Source: an uncultured Pseudoxanthomonas sp.
GTDB lineage: Bacteria > Pseudomonadota > Gammaproteobacteria > Xanthomonadales > Xanthomonadaceae
NCBI GenBank assembly: GCA_946479745.1
Contig: CAMLGZ010000021.1
Span: 9,818 to 73,817 of the forward strand
Direction of reading: 5' to 3'
DNA: 64,000 nt
Shown here one piece after another: positions 55,474 to 64,000 of the stretch. Position 1 is the stretch's first letter. Each line of letters opens with the position of its first letter. Both the position numbers and the translations under genes were made by a program. The notes under the pieces are model-generated. The model made no database searches, was not told where the DNA came from, and saw nothing but the letters and a program-made list of their open reading frames with translations.

Positions 55474-57242
55474 ACCACCCTCAATACCTTGCCGAGCTTC
55501 CACCACCATTTCCTTTGCAGCTCGTTCCACATCTCCTCCCCTTCTCGCTTCATCGTTTCGATCTCCGCGGTGATCTTCTCACCCAAGTCCTGCGCTTGCC
55601 GGAATTGCTCCTCAAGCTCGGCGATTCTCTCGGCGCAGGCTCTCTCAGCCAGCGAATGGGCCGATTGCAGGTCCCGAATCCGCTGTTCTGCATGCTCCTT
55701 CTGCCGGTGCGACTCTTCCAGTCCCCCGACGAGCTCTGCTTTTTCGGACTGCAGCCGCGATATGTCCTGGCCTTGGCTCTCTATGACCACCGCCCGCGCC
55801 GCGCGGTCCTGCTCTGCCGATTCGTAACGCACACGCAGGGCTTCCAGCGACTCATTCAAAGTCCCAATCGAATCGCTCGCCCCCACAAACGCGGCATGCA
55901 CCGATTCCAACTCCCCAAGACGCTGGTGTACTTCCGCGTGGAGTTGCGCAATCTGCTGGCCCTGCGACTCGATAACGACCAGTCGCGCGGCCCTGTCGTC
56001 TTCGGCCGCCTCATAGCGCAACCGCCATGGCTCTACCGATTTCTGGGCGCCTTCTAGCTCGGCATAGACATGCTCGAGCTCGGACAGCCGTTGGTGCATA
56101 TCGGCCTGGAGCTTGGATATGATTTCGCCTTGGTCGGTAATCACCTTCCGGCGCGCTTCGCGATCTTTTTCAACGCCGAGGAAATGGCCTTGCAGGTCGA
56201 GCAGCTGCGCCTGCAGGAGATTCCGCTCATTGGCAAGCGAATCCTTCGCTACATACAGGCTCTGCAACGTCTCTCGTAAATCGCTGCGGTCGCTTCCAGC
56301 TGCAGCGGCCTTTTCTTGCTGGTCCTTCAGATCCAGCATGGCCTGCACCAAATGGCCCTGTGGCGATGCGAGCAGCGAACTCTCTATCGATGCGATCTCG
56401 TTGACTCTCAGCGGCTTGCGGCTGACGGCGAGGAAAGTATCGTAGTGGGCAAATATCGCAGGCTCGAAGCTGAGGTGTTTTGCCCCCAGCCTGCGGAAGA
56501 ATTCGGTGATCGATTCCCTACTGAAAAGAAACAGGTGCTCGTCGGATTTCAGCTGGTCCAGGAAAGGAGAGTTCGAGCTGACCAGCTCGTCGTACTTCAT
56601 GCCCAGCTTGAATTCCGGCATCTGTATCAACAGCATTCCGTCCGGCTTGAGCAGACTAAGGCAGTGGCGCATGGTGTCGACCGGATTCGGCAAGTGCTCG
56701 ATGACGTCCATCATGGCGATGACGTCCAAACTCGCCGGCTCTATCGCCAGATTCTCGACCGGCCCGAGCCTTACATCCACCCCGAATTTTTCCTTGCCGT
56801 AGGCCACGACCCAAGGGCTCATTTCCACGCCGAAGGCGTCGAAGCCCGCGTTCTCCATCAGCGCTACGAAGCTCCCGTGCGCGCAGCCCAGTTCCATCAC
56901 CAAGGCGGGGGGCAAGTGAAACTTCAGCAGCGCACGTAACCAATGCAGGTTGCGCTCGGGCAGATCGTTTCTGGCTCGCGCTTCGAATCCGGGCTGGGCC
57001 AGGTCCTGCTCTTGATGGTCGAGCCAGTACTGCTTGCCGTAGAAATCCTTCTCGTCGTCCAGAACCTGCAACTGAGTTGCCGACAAGCCCTCCTGCGACA
57101 CGAGCGTGCCGCAGGTCTTGCACTCGAGATAGTTCGGACCGAAAGGCACGAACCGGCTGGCGCCACACCAGCACTCACTGACTTTCCGGGCCGCTGGCGG
57201 CGCGCCGTTCACCAAATCCGCAGATCGCTTTCTGGGGTTCAT
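55470..57242 (-). CDS. Methyltransferase with long coiled coil; candidate WbdD-like chain-length ruler
   Basis: Protein of 590 residues. Residues 24-44 hold a C-x-C...C-x2-C zinc-like knuckle (CWCG, CKTCG). Residues about 110-275 are a SAM methyltransferase (VMELGCAHGSFVALMENAGF, then VIAMMDVIEHLPNPVDT). Residues about 300-575 are predicted coiled coil with three similar units at 358, 414 and 477 (for example EDDRAARLVVIESQG). The unit spacings of 56 and 63 are both multiples of 7. The tail RKWWWKLGKVLRVV looks amphipathic, like a membrane-binding helix. It lies 1 base after wzt. In E. coli O9a, WbdD couples methylation and a coiled-coil ruler to O-chain length; the same role is inferred here. 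No kinase domain is present. Confidence 0.75.
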   Translation of the reverse strand: MNPRKRSADLVNGAPPAARKVSECWCGASRFVPFGPNYLECKTCGTLVSQEGLSATQLQVLDDEKDFYGKQYWLDHQEQDLAQPGFEARARNDLPERNLHWLRALLKFHLPPALVMELGCAHGSFVALMENAGFDAFGVEMSPWVVAYGKEKFGVDVRLGPVENLAIEPASLDVIAMMDVIEHLPNPVDTMRHCLSLLKPDGMLLIQMPEFKLGMKYDELVSSNSPFLDQLKSDEHLFLFSRESITEFFRRLGAKHLSFEPAIFAHYDTFLAVSRKPLRVNEIASIESSLLASPQGHLVQAMLDLKDQQEKAAAAGSDRSDLRETLQSLYVAKDSLANERNLLQAQLLDLQGHFLGVEKDREARRKVITDQGEIISKLQADMHQRLSELEHVYAELEGAQKSVEPWRLRYEAAEDDRAARLVVIESQGQQIAQLHAEVHQRLGELESVHAAFVGASDSIGTLNESLEALRVRYESAEQDRAARAVVIESQGQDISRLQSEKAELVGGLEESHRQKEHAEQRIRDLQSAHSLAERACAERIAELEEQFRQAQDLGEKITAEIETMKREGEEMWNELQRKWWWKLGKVLRVV

Positions 57243-57243
57243 C

Positions 57244-58689
57244 CTACTGGACCTCATCCAGATGTTCCTGGTCGGACGGGTGCTGTCCGCCAGGTCGGTT
57301 GTTTGAAGCTTGCAGCAGCATATCTCCAGGCAGGTTGGTCAAGCCATGATGGGTCAGTACCGCCACCCCCCCCCGCAACGCCAATCCGACCGAGAAAGTC
57401 CCGACATTGACCAAATGACACACCCGGACTTCGGCTGCGTTTATCTGCTCATAGGACATGGCGTCCCTGAAGCGCCACTCCGCTTCGGAGACGCAGGACA
57501 GCCCCACCTCGTAGGTGTAGTCGCCAGGCGCGAGATCCAGGACGACTTCTTGCCTGCAACGAACTACCGATCCGGCAGCTGCCGGCTCGACTGGGCCCAG
57601 CTCGTATTGCCAGCTGTTCTTCCCATGGACGATCGTACCGCGATCACTCGAGATGACGACCCCCGATATCGGAATTCCGATATCGGCATCAACTGCGTAC
57701 TCGGAATAGAAAACGGCGCGCTCGCCCTGCTTGAAGTTGCTTCTGGCCACGCCGTCCATATCCATCAGCGCGACGCCGACGCAAAGCGCACGGCCGTCTC
57801 CGATTTGGGCCTTGGCGGAGATATCGAGGAACGTCTCCGGTGGCGGACCGACAAGCTCCACACCGACCTGCTCAACGGCAGCCCTGATTTGCCGACTGCC
57901 GGCCTGGGCGCCGGGTGGTGCGGACTTCGACGCTTGATTAATCAGATAGTAGTGCCTGGCTGCTTCGGATGCGGGCCCGATGAACTTTACGGAGCCATGG
58001 TCCAACAGAACCGCTCGCTCGCAGTACTGCTCAATATCGGGCATTGAATGCGAAACGAGGAGAATAGCGGCGCCGGAGGCGCGCAGCTCGTCCAGGCGCG
58101 CATAGCATTTCTGCCGGAAGAACACGTCGCCGACCGTCAGCGCCTCATCGATGATCACCACCGAGGCATCGATATGCGCCTGCACAGCGAAAGCCAGGCG
58201 CATGAACATGCCGCTGGAATAGGTCTTGACCGGCTGATCGATGAACTCGCCAATCTCCGAGAACTCGACGATCCGATCATAGCGCGCCGCCATTTCCTCT
58301 TCCGTGAGTCCAAGGACCGCGCCATTCATGAATACGTTTTCCCGGCCGGTGAATTCCGGGTTGAAGCCGGAACCCAGCTCAAGGAGCGCCGCAATGCGTC
58401 CGTTCGTGGCAATAGTCCCGGCCGTTGGGGAGAGCGTTCCGCAAATGAGTTGCAGCAGTGTGGATTTTCCCGACCCGTTGCGCCCGATGATGCCCACACT
58501 TTCACCGGGGCTCACGCTGAACGAAACGTCCTTGAGCGCCCAGAACTCACGATAATAGGTGGAAGCAGACGCGCCGACGGCACGCTGGACCCTCGGGAAA
58601 AGCGACTGCTTCAGGCGATCGCTGGATTTCTCGTACACGTGGTAGCACTTGGACACGCCACTCACGTCGATGGCCGGCTGGTTACTCAT
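57244..58689 (-). CDS. wzt: O-antigen ABC transporter ATPase Wzt with C-terminal glycan-binding domain
   Basis: ATPase of 481 residues that drives O-chain export. Walker A is GRNGSGKST (69-77), the signature is YSSGMFMRLAFAVQAHIDAS, Walker B is VVIIDEALTVGD and the switch His is in LLVSHSMPDIEQYC. After about residue 270 comes an extra beta-rich domain of about 180 residues (VLDLAPGDYTYEVGLSCVSE), matching the Wzt_C type that reads the modified non-reducing end of the chain. This fits the neighbouring methyltransferase. Partner permease: 58740-59570. Confidence 0.93.
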   Translation of the reverse strand: MSNQPAIDVSGVSKCYHVYEKSSDRLKQSLFPRVQRAVGASASTYYREFWALKDVSFSVSPGESVGIIGRNGSGKSTLLQLICGTLSPTAGTIATNGRIAALLELGSGFNPEFTGRENVFMNGAVLGLTEEEMAARYDRIVEFSEIGEFIDQPVKTYSSGMFMRLAFAVQAHIDASVVIIDEALTVGDVFFRQKCYARLDELRASGAAILLVSHSMPDIEQYCERAVLLDHGSVKFIGPASEAARHYYLINQASKSAPPGAQAGSRQIRAAVEQVGVELVGPPPETFLDISAKAQIGDGRALCVGVALMDMDGVARSNFKQGERAVFYSEYAVDADIGIPISGVVISSDRGTIVHGKNSWQYELGPVEPAAAGSVVRCRQEVVLDLAPGDYTYEVGLSCVSEAEWRFRDAMSYEQINAAEVRVCHLVNVGTFSVGLALRGGVAVLTHHGLTNLPGDMLLQASNNRPGGQHPSDQEHLDEVQ

Positions 58690-58739
58690 GCGGATACCCT
58701 CTTTCCCACTTCGACGACCTGATCGGGCTACGCCATGCG

Positions 58740-59570
58740 TCAGACAACATCGGAAAATCCATTACGCGTTCTTTGAAACCAGACGAAGCCGAGCCACGCC
58801 ACCAACAAAGATCCCGCCAAGTACAGAGAAAGTTCCAGGAAGTCCGGCAAACGGCCGTAAATGAGCACATTCCTGCTTTGCTCGATCAGGTAGGCCAGAG
58901 GATTCAACCTGACCCACCGTTGATACTCCTGCGGCAGAGAAGATATCGGATAGAACACGCCGGAAAGGAAAAGCAGCGCCGTCGTGAAAATCGCGGTTAT
59001 CTGCCCGACATCCCGTACGTACACACCGGTTGCAGCAAGAAACCAAGCGAAGCCCATGGCGGCCAGCAGCAGGGGCAGCACTACCAGCGGAAACAAGACA
59101 ACCGTCCATGGCAAGCTCTGGTTGAGGATCAGTTGCGCCAACAGCAGGACGAGCAGGCTGATGAGCGCATGGAACAGCGCCGAACCAAGCGCCATCCATG
59201 GCAGTATTTCTAGGGGGAAGATGACCTTCTTCACATAGTTCACGTTCTCCAGCACCAGAGACGGCGCTCGATTCGCGCATTCGGCAAAGAGCCCGTGCAT
59301 CATCATTCCGACGAAGAGCAGAATCGCAAAGTCGCTTTTGCTGGTCGCGCCGTCCGCCCCCCAACGAGCCTCGAATACGACCGAAAAAACGAACGTATAG
59401 ATAGCCAGCATTATCAGCGGATTGAGAAATGACCAGGTCAGCCCCATGATCGACCCGCGATAGCGACCGATCACATCGCGCTTTGTCATGCGCGCGATGA
59501 GCCGGCGGTTCTTGAGAAGACTGCCGAACATTTCGATCAAACCTGCGGGATGTGATTGGCCTGGATTCAT
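58740..59570 (-). CDS. wzm: O-antigen ABC transporter permease Wzm
   Basis: ABC-2 type permease of 276 residues with six membrane helices. It begins with cytoplasmic IEMFGSLLKNRRLIARMTKR, DVIGRYRGSIMGLTWSFLNP (the coupling segment) and LSGVFYPISSLPQEYQRWVR near residue 200, all typical of Wzm/KpsM/TagG. It exports lipid-linked O-chain across the inner membrane with Wzt, 50 bases downstream. Confidence 0.93.
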   Translation of the reverse strand: MNPGQSHPAGLIEMFGSLLKNRRLIARMTKRDVIGRYRGSIMGLTWSFLNPLIMLAIYTFVFSVVFEARWGADGATSKSDFAILLFVGMMMHGLFAECANRAPSLVLENVNYVKKVIFPLEILPWMALGSALFHALISLLVLLLAQLILNQSLPWTVVLFPLVVLPLLLAAMGFAWFLAATGVYVRDVGQITAIFTTALLFLSGVFYPISSLPQEYQRWVRLNPLAYLIEQSRNVLIYGRLPDFLELSLYLAGSLLVAWLGFVWFQRTRNGFSDVV

Positions 59571-59629
59571 GCTTACCTTGGAGAAAATCGTTGGATTTCA
59601 GAGCGCCTCGAGGGCGGCGATGGCGGGGA

Positions 59630-61027
59630 CTAGTGCGTTCGGCTTGCCAAGTCCATACCGTGATTCTTTTGAACGCGCGCGATCACAGATTTGCCCACAT
59701 CGAATCTCTTCATCAGAAGCTGGGAAGCGATAGCGGGAGAAAGCTTTCCACGAACGTCAATCGCCGCCTTGAGACCAATCCGTCTGGCGAAACCGGGATC
59801 GTCGACCAATCTGCGCATCTGGCGCGCGGCGTCCTCGATGTCTGCGTCGGCCCAGCGTTGATTCTCCCAATGCTGATACGCGCCGGGCGGAACCGGAACC
59901 AGCTCGTACTTGACCAGGCAACTATTGCTTTCGTCCATGAACTCGGTGTTGCCGGACCATGCGGTCGCCACAACAGGCTTGCCGAGCATCATGCTTTCCG
60001 CCATACCCAGCCCAAATCCCTCGGCACGATGCAGGGAAACATAAGCGTCTGCGCAGTTCTGCAGCGAACGAACATGGCTGCGGTCTATCACCTGATCGCG
60101 GACGATTATCCGATCGTCGGAATCGGTTGCGGAAAGAAGGTCGAGAAGCAGGCGCGGCTGACGGTGGCCGTTGCTCGATTTGACCAGTAGTTTGACGTTC
60201 CTGCGCTCGGGGAGAAACGCCGACTTGAAGGCCCGGATCGCCGCAAATGGGTTCTTCCGCTCAAGCCACGAGTTGAAATCGAAGGTCAGCAGGAACAGGA
60301 AATCGCTTTCTTCTATTCCGAAGTCGGCGCGAGTCAACCGGCTAGTCGCGATTTCGCGCAACGGAAGCGGCACACGGGTGACGGGTTTGTCGGTTACCCG
60401 TCGGAACATACACTCAACGAATTCGGACGAGACAATCACTTCATCGACATCCCGAAGCGCTCCCATCCATGCTTCCGGTATGTTCTCCAATTCCCAGAAC
60501 CAACATGCGATCACGTAGCCTTTGGCTATCCTTGCACGCCCGATCTTGTCTATCGCCGCCTGGAAGTAATCCGGATTCACGAAGATCAGATGCACGTCGT
60601 AAGGCATCTCCGTGCCAAGCCTGTCGTTGAGGGTACTGTCCTCCATTCCATGCGGAATGGCCAAATCGACGTCATGAAGCGCGACCGGGTAACCATGGGC
60701 GATAAGAGCGTCGGTATACAGGCGCGCACTTTCGCCAAGCCCGAACTGCCCCCTGAAGTAGCCAAATATATTGACCCCTGCTCCCGGTCCGTAGTCGGTG
60801 CGTGCGCTGGCTGCCGCATGCTCCTTCTGCGGCAGCGACCACGAGGACGAGCGCGGGAAAGCCACCCTCCTACGCAAGGGGGCAGTAAGAAGATTGGATG
60901 CGCTCTCCCGCCAGGCCAGCGGCAAGCGTGCGTACAAACGACGCAGCCATACATTGGACCTCATCCGGGTCCACGCGGAGAACAGGAGGCCAGAGCTGCC
61001 TCTTACCTTCTCAGTATTCGTCGTCAC
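59630..61027 (-). CDS. Family 4 glycosyltransferase
   Basis: GT-B protein of 465 residues. N-terminal: NIFGYFRGQFGLGESARLYT and CWFWELENIPEAWMGALRDV. C-terminal donor site: NCADAYVSLHRAEGFGLGMA (E-x7-E region), then GKPVVATAWSGNTEFM. The first 80 residues look poorly conserved, so the true start may be later. It lies 42 bases after the metB stop on the same strand and could be read from that promoter. The wzm gene follows. Confidence 0.87.
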   Translation of the reverse strand: MTTNTEKVRGSSGLLFSAWTRMRSNVWLRRLYARLPLAWRESASNLLTAPLRRRVAFPRSSSWSLPQKEHAAASARTDYGPGAGVNIFGYFRGQFGLGESARLYTDALIAHGYPVALHDVDLAIPHGMEDSTLNDRLGTEMPYDVHLIFVNPDYFQAAIDKIGRARIAKGYVIACWFWELENIPEAWMGALRDVDEVIVSSEFVECMFRRVTDKPVTRVPLPLREIATSRLTRADFGIEESDFLFLLTFDFNSWLERKNPFAAIRAFKSAFLPERRNVKLLVKSSNGHRQPRLLLDLLSATDSDDRIIVRDQVIDRSHVRSLQNCADAYVSLHRAEGFGLGMAESMMLGKPVVATAWSGNTEFMDESNSCLVKYELVPVPPGAYQHWENQRWADADIEDAARQMRRLVDDPGFARRIGLKAAIDVRGKLSPAIASQLLMKRFDVGKSVIARVQKNHGMDLASRTH

Positions 61028-61069
61028 GGCGAAGTCATCTAAATGCCGTGGGGCGCTAGCCGGAAGAGT

Positions 61070-62254
61070 TCAGCCTGCCAATGAATCGCCAATATCTCTC
61101 TCCAGATCCATAGCATCTTCGACACCTACGCTAAGGCGCACCAATCCATCCACCATGCCCAGTTTCAGGCGTCGCTCGCTTGGCACCGATGCATGCGTCA
61201 TCACGGCAGGGTGGTTGATCAGGCTTTCCACGCCGCCAAGCGATTCGGCCAGGGTGAACAACCCGGTGTTCTCGCAGAGCTTGCGCGCGGCGTCGAAGCC
61301 ACCCTTCAGCACGATGGAGATGATCCCGCCGAAGCCCTCCATCTGCCGCTTGGCGAGTTCGTGCTGCGGATGCGAAACCAGCCCGGGATAGATGACTTTC
61401 TCGACTGCCGGATGCGCATCCAACCACTGCGCCAGCGCCAGCGCATTCTCACAATGCGCCTTCATCCGCAAATGTAGCGTCTTCAACCCGCGCAGCGCCA
61501 GAAAGCTGTCGAACGGCCCCTGCACCGCACCGATCGAGTTTTGCAGGAACGCCATCTGCTCTGCCAATTCTGCATCGTCGCCCACTACCACCATGCCGCC
61601 GACCATGTCGGAGTGGCCATTGAGGTATTTGGTGGCCGAATGCATGACGATGTCCGCGCCCATCAGCAAAGGGCGCTGGAGGATGGGCGAGGCGAAGGTG
61701 TTGTCCACGACGATGCGCAGGCCGTGCTTGCGCGCGATGGCGGAGATCGCCGCGATGTCGACGATCTTCAACATCGGGTTGGTCGGGGTTTCTATCCAGA
61801 CCATTTTCGTTTGGGGACGGATCGCGGCTTCGAACGCGGAGGGGTCGGTCAGGTCTACGAAACTGAAATCCAGGCCGGCGCTGCGCCTGCGTACGCGCTC
61901 GAACAGGCGGTAGGTGCCGCCGTAGATGTCGTCCATGGCGATGACGTGGTCGCCGCTGTCGAGCAGCTCCAGGACCGTTGAGGTGGCCGCCATGCCCGAA
62001 GCGAAGGCGAAGCCGCGGCTGCCGCCTTCCAGCGCGGCCACGCAGCGCTCGTAGGCGAAGCGAGTGGGGTTGTGGGTGCGTGAGTATTCGAAGCCCTGAT
62101 GCACACCGGGGCTGCTTTGGGCGTAGGTGGAGGTGGCGTAGATGGGCGGCATGACTGCGCCGGTGCTGGGGTCGGGCGACTGCCCGCCGTGGATGGCCAG
62201 CGTGCCCAGCGCCAGAGTTTCTCCAGCGGCGGGGTGATTGGGGGATACCGACAT
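61070..62254 (-). CDS. metB: Cystathionine gamma-synthase/gamma-lyase (PLP enzyme)
   Basis: PLP enzyme of 394 residues of the Cys/Met metabolism family. The PLP lysine is K209 in MHSATKYLNGHSD, and SRTHNPTRFAYERCVAALEG and SLGGVESLINHPAVMTHAS are typical. Synthase and lyase activity cannot be separated by sequence here. A neighbouring cystathionine beta-synthase gene points to the reverse transsulfuration route, while xanthomonad annotation commonly uses metB. It is the right flank of the LPS locus. Confidence 0.9.
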   Translation of the reverse strand: MSVSPNHPAAGETLALGTLAIHGGQSPDPSTGAVMPPIYATSTYAQSSPGVHQGFEYSRTHNPTRFAYERCVAALEGGSRGFAFASGMAATSTVLELLDSGDHVIAMDDIYGGTYRLFERVRRRSAGLDFSFVDLTDPSAFEAAIRPQTKMVWIETPTNPMLKIVDIAAISAIARKHGLRIVVDNTFASPILQRPLLMGADIVMHSATKYLNGHSDMVGGMVVVGDDAELAEQMAFLQNSIGAVQGPFDSFLALRGLKTLHLRMKAHCENALALAQWLDAHPAVEKVIYPGLVSHPQHELAKRQMEGFGGIISIVLKGGFDAARKLCENTGLFTLAESLGGVESLINHPAVMTHASVPSERRLKLGMVDGLVRLSVGVEDAMDLERDIGDSLAG

Positions 62255-62354
62255 GGCCTAATCCTTTTAGACAGCCGGCGATTTTAGCAGCTGGGCCTTA
62301 ACCAATCGTCCATAGCGAGCAAAGCCGGCACGCCGTCTCAGTTCGCCTTGCGAC

Positions 62355-63725
<1,371 letters not shown>

Positions 63726-63820
63726 GCGGGGAAGCGCTCGTGTGCGGCTTGGAGAGGGGCTGGATTATCGCACTGCCGGAAGCTTGAGGCTTTGGCTTTG
63801 CTCCTGCTCAATCAATCCCG

Positions 63821-64000
63821 TGAGTCGCGGCAAGCAGGCTGGGACAAACCCCGAAGGGGCGGCGCACAGGGATGTGCGCCGTTTCCGGAGGCGCAGGAGG
63901 CGCCTTACGGAAATTCCCGGCCTGCTTGCGAACCCGGCGGCTCTTTCGCCGGGCGCGACGTTAGGGCGGCTTTCTTTTGGTTACTTTTCTTTGCCGTTCA
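63821..64000. repeat. Multi-hairpin structured repeat, copy B (inverted, cut by window)
   Basis: The gap 63726-64000 upstream of cbs is mostly this element. It is the reverse complement of 18721-18907, with identical runs such as ggcggcgcacagggatgtgc. Its outer stem pairs 63830-63844 with 63915-63929, and a second stem pairs cccggcg (63933-63939) with cgccggg (63947-63953). Both stems have other bases than copy A but still pair. A GATAAT-like -10 for cbs is at 63764-63769, minus strand. Confidence 0.8.

Noticed and set aside
35062..61069. Genomic island moved by its own integrase or insertion sequences
   Set aside because: No integrase, transposase, tRNA or direct repeats were found; replacement through the conserved flanks explains the data better.

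Overview
The window is high-GC (mostly mid-60s percent) chromosomal DNA of a gammaproteobacterium in the Lysobacteraceae/Xanthomonadaceae (Xanthomonas, Lysobacter, Pseudoxanthomonas relatives). The strongest evidence is gene order. A large polysaccharide locus lies between etfBA and a cystathionine-synthase/lyase gene (metB), which is the known position of the hypervariable lipopolysaccharide (LPS) locus of xanthomonads. The pssA-holD-rimI and lptF-lptG/pepA-holC-valS blocks and the repeat families also fit this group.

Region 1 (1-24.5 kb) is housekeeping: purL (3' end cut by the window edge), a DsbC-type thiol:disulfide protein, xerD, an RDD membrane protein, the LPS-export permeases lptG and lptF, pepA, holC, valS, rimI, a divergent holD, pssA, two DUF4124 proteins, proS, a ThrE-type exporter, a four-gene Mla/MCE lipid-transport operon (STAS-MlaE fusion, MlaF, MlaD, lipoprotein) and alkB.

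Region 2 (24.6-35.1 kb) carries electron-transfer flavoprotein metabolism (ETF-ubiquinone oxidoreductase, then etfB-etfA), a 3-oxoacid CoA-transferase (scoA-scoB) and an ATP-grasp enzyme. It is interrupted at 26.2-30.7 kb by a lower-GC pair: a WbsX/RgpF-type glycan protein and a metzincin lipoprotein with FG-GAP repeats.

Region 3 (35.2-61.0 kb) is an ABC-transporter-dependent O-antigen locus. A plus-strand set (manB, manC, NUDIX, methyltransferase, gtrA) converges on minus-strand sets. The minus sets hold GDP-mannose dehydratases (two), GDP-L-fucose synthase, a nucleotidyltransferase/epimerase/GtrB-like/dehydratase module, several glycosyltransferases (one a tandem GT4 fusion), two methyltransferases, and the Wzm/Wzt exporter. 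Wzt has a C-terminal extension of the glycan-binding type. The gene after wzt is a methyltransferase with a long heptad-register coiled coil, which suggests WbdD-like chain termination and length control. Many genes overlap by 4 bp (ATGA/GTGA/TTGA), so they are probably translated in coupled fashion.

Region 4 (61.0-64.0 kb) has metB and cbs (transsulfuration) and ends in a copy of a structured repeat.

Several signals are not explained by genes: a roughly 185-nt multi-hairpin element in two copies whose stems covary; a short palindromic element inserted in frame in both purL and valS, adding nearly the same peptide; a low-GC mosaic stretch inside valS; and REP-like perfect inverted repeats. 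No tRNA, rRNA, CRISPR array, transposase or integron was seen. XerD is the ordinary housekeeping recombinase.
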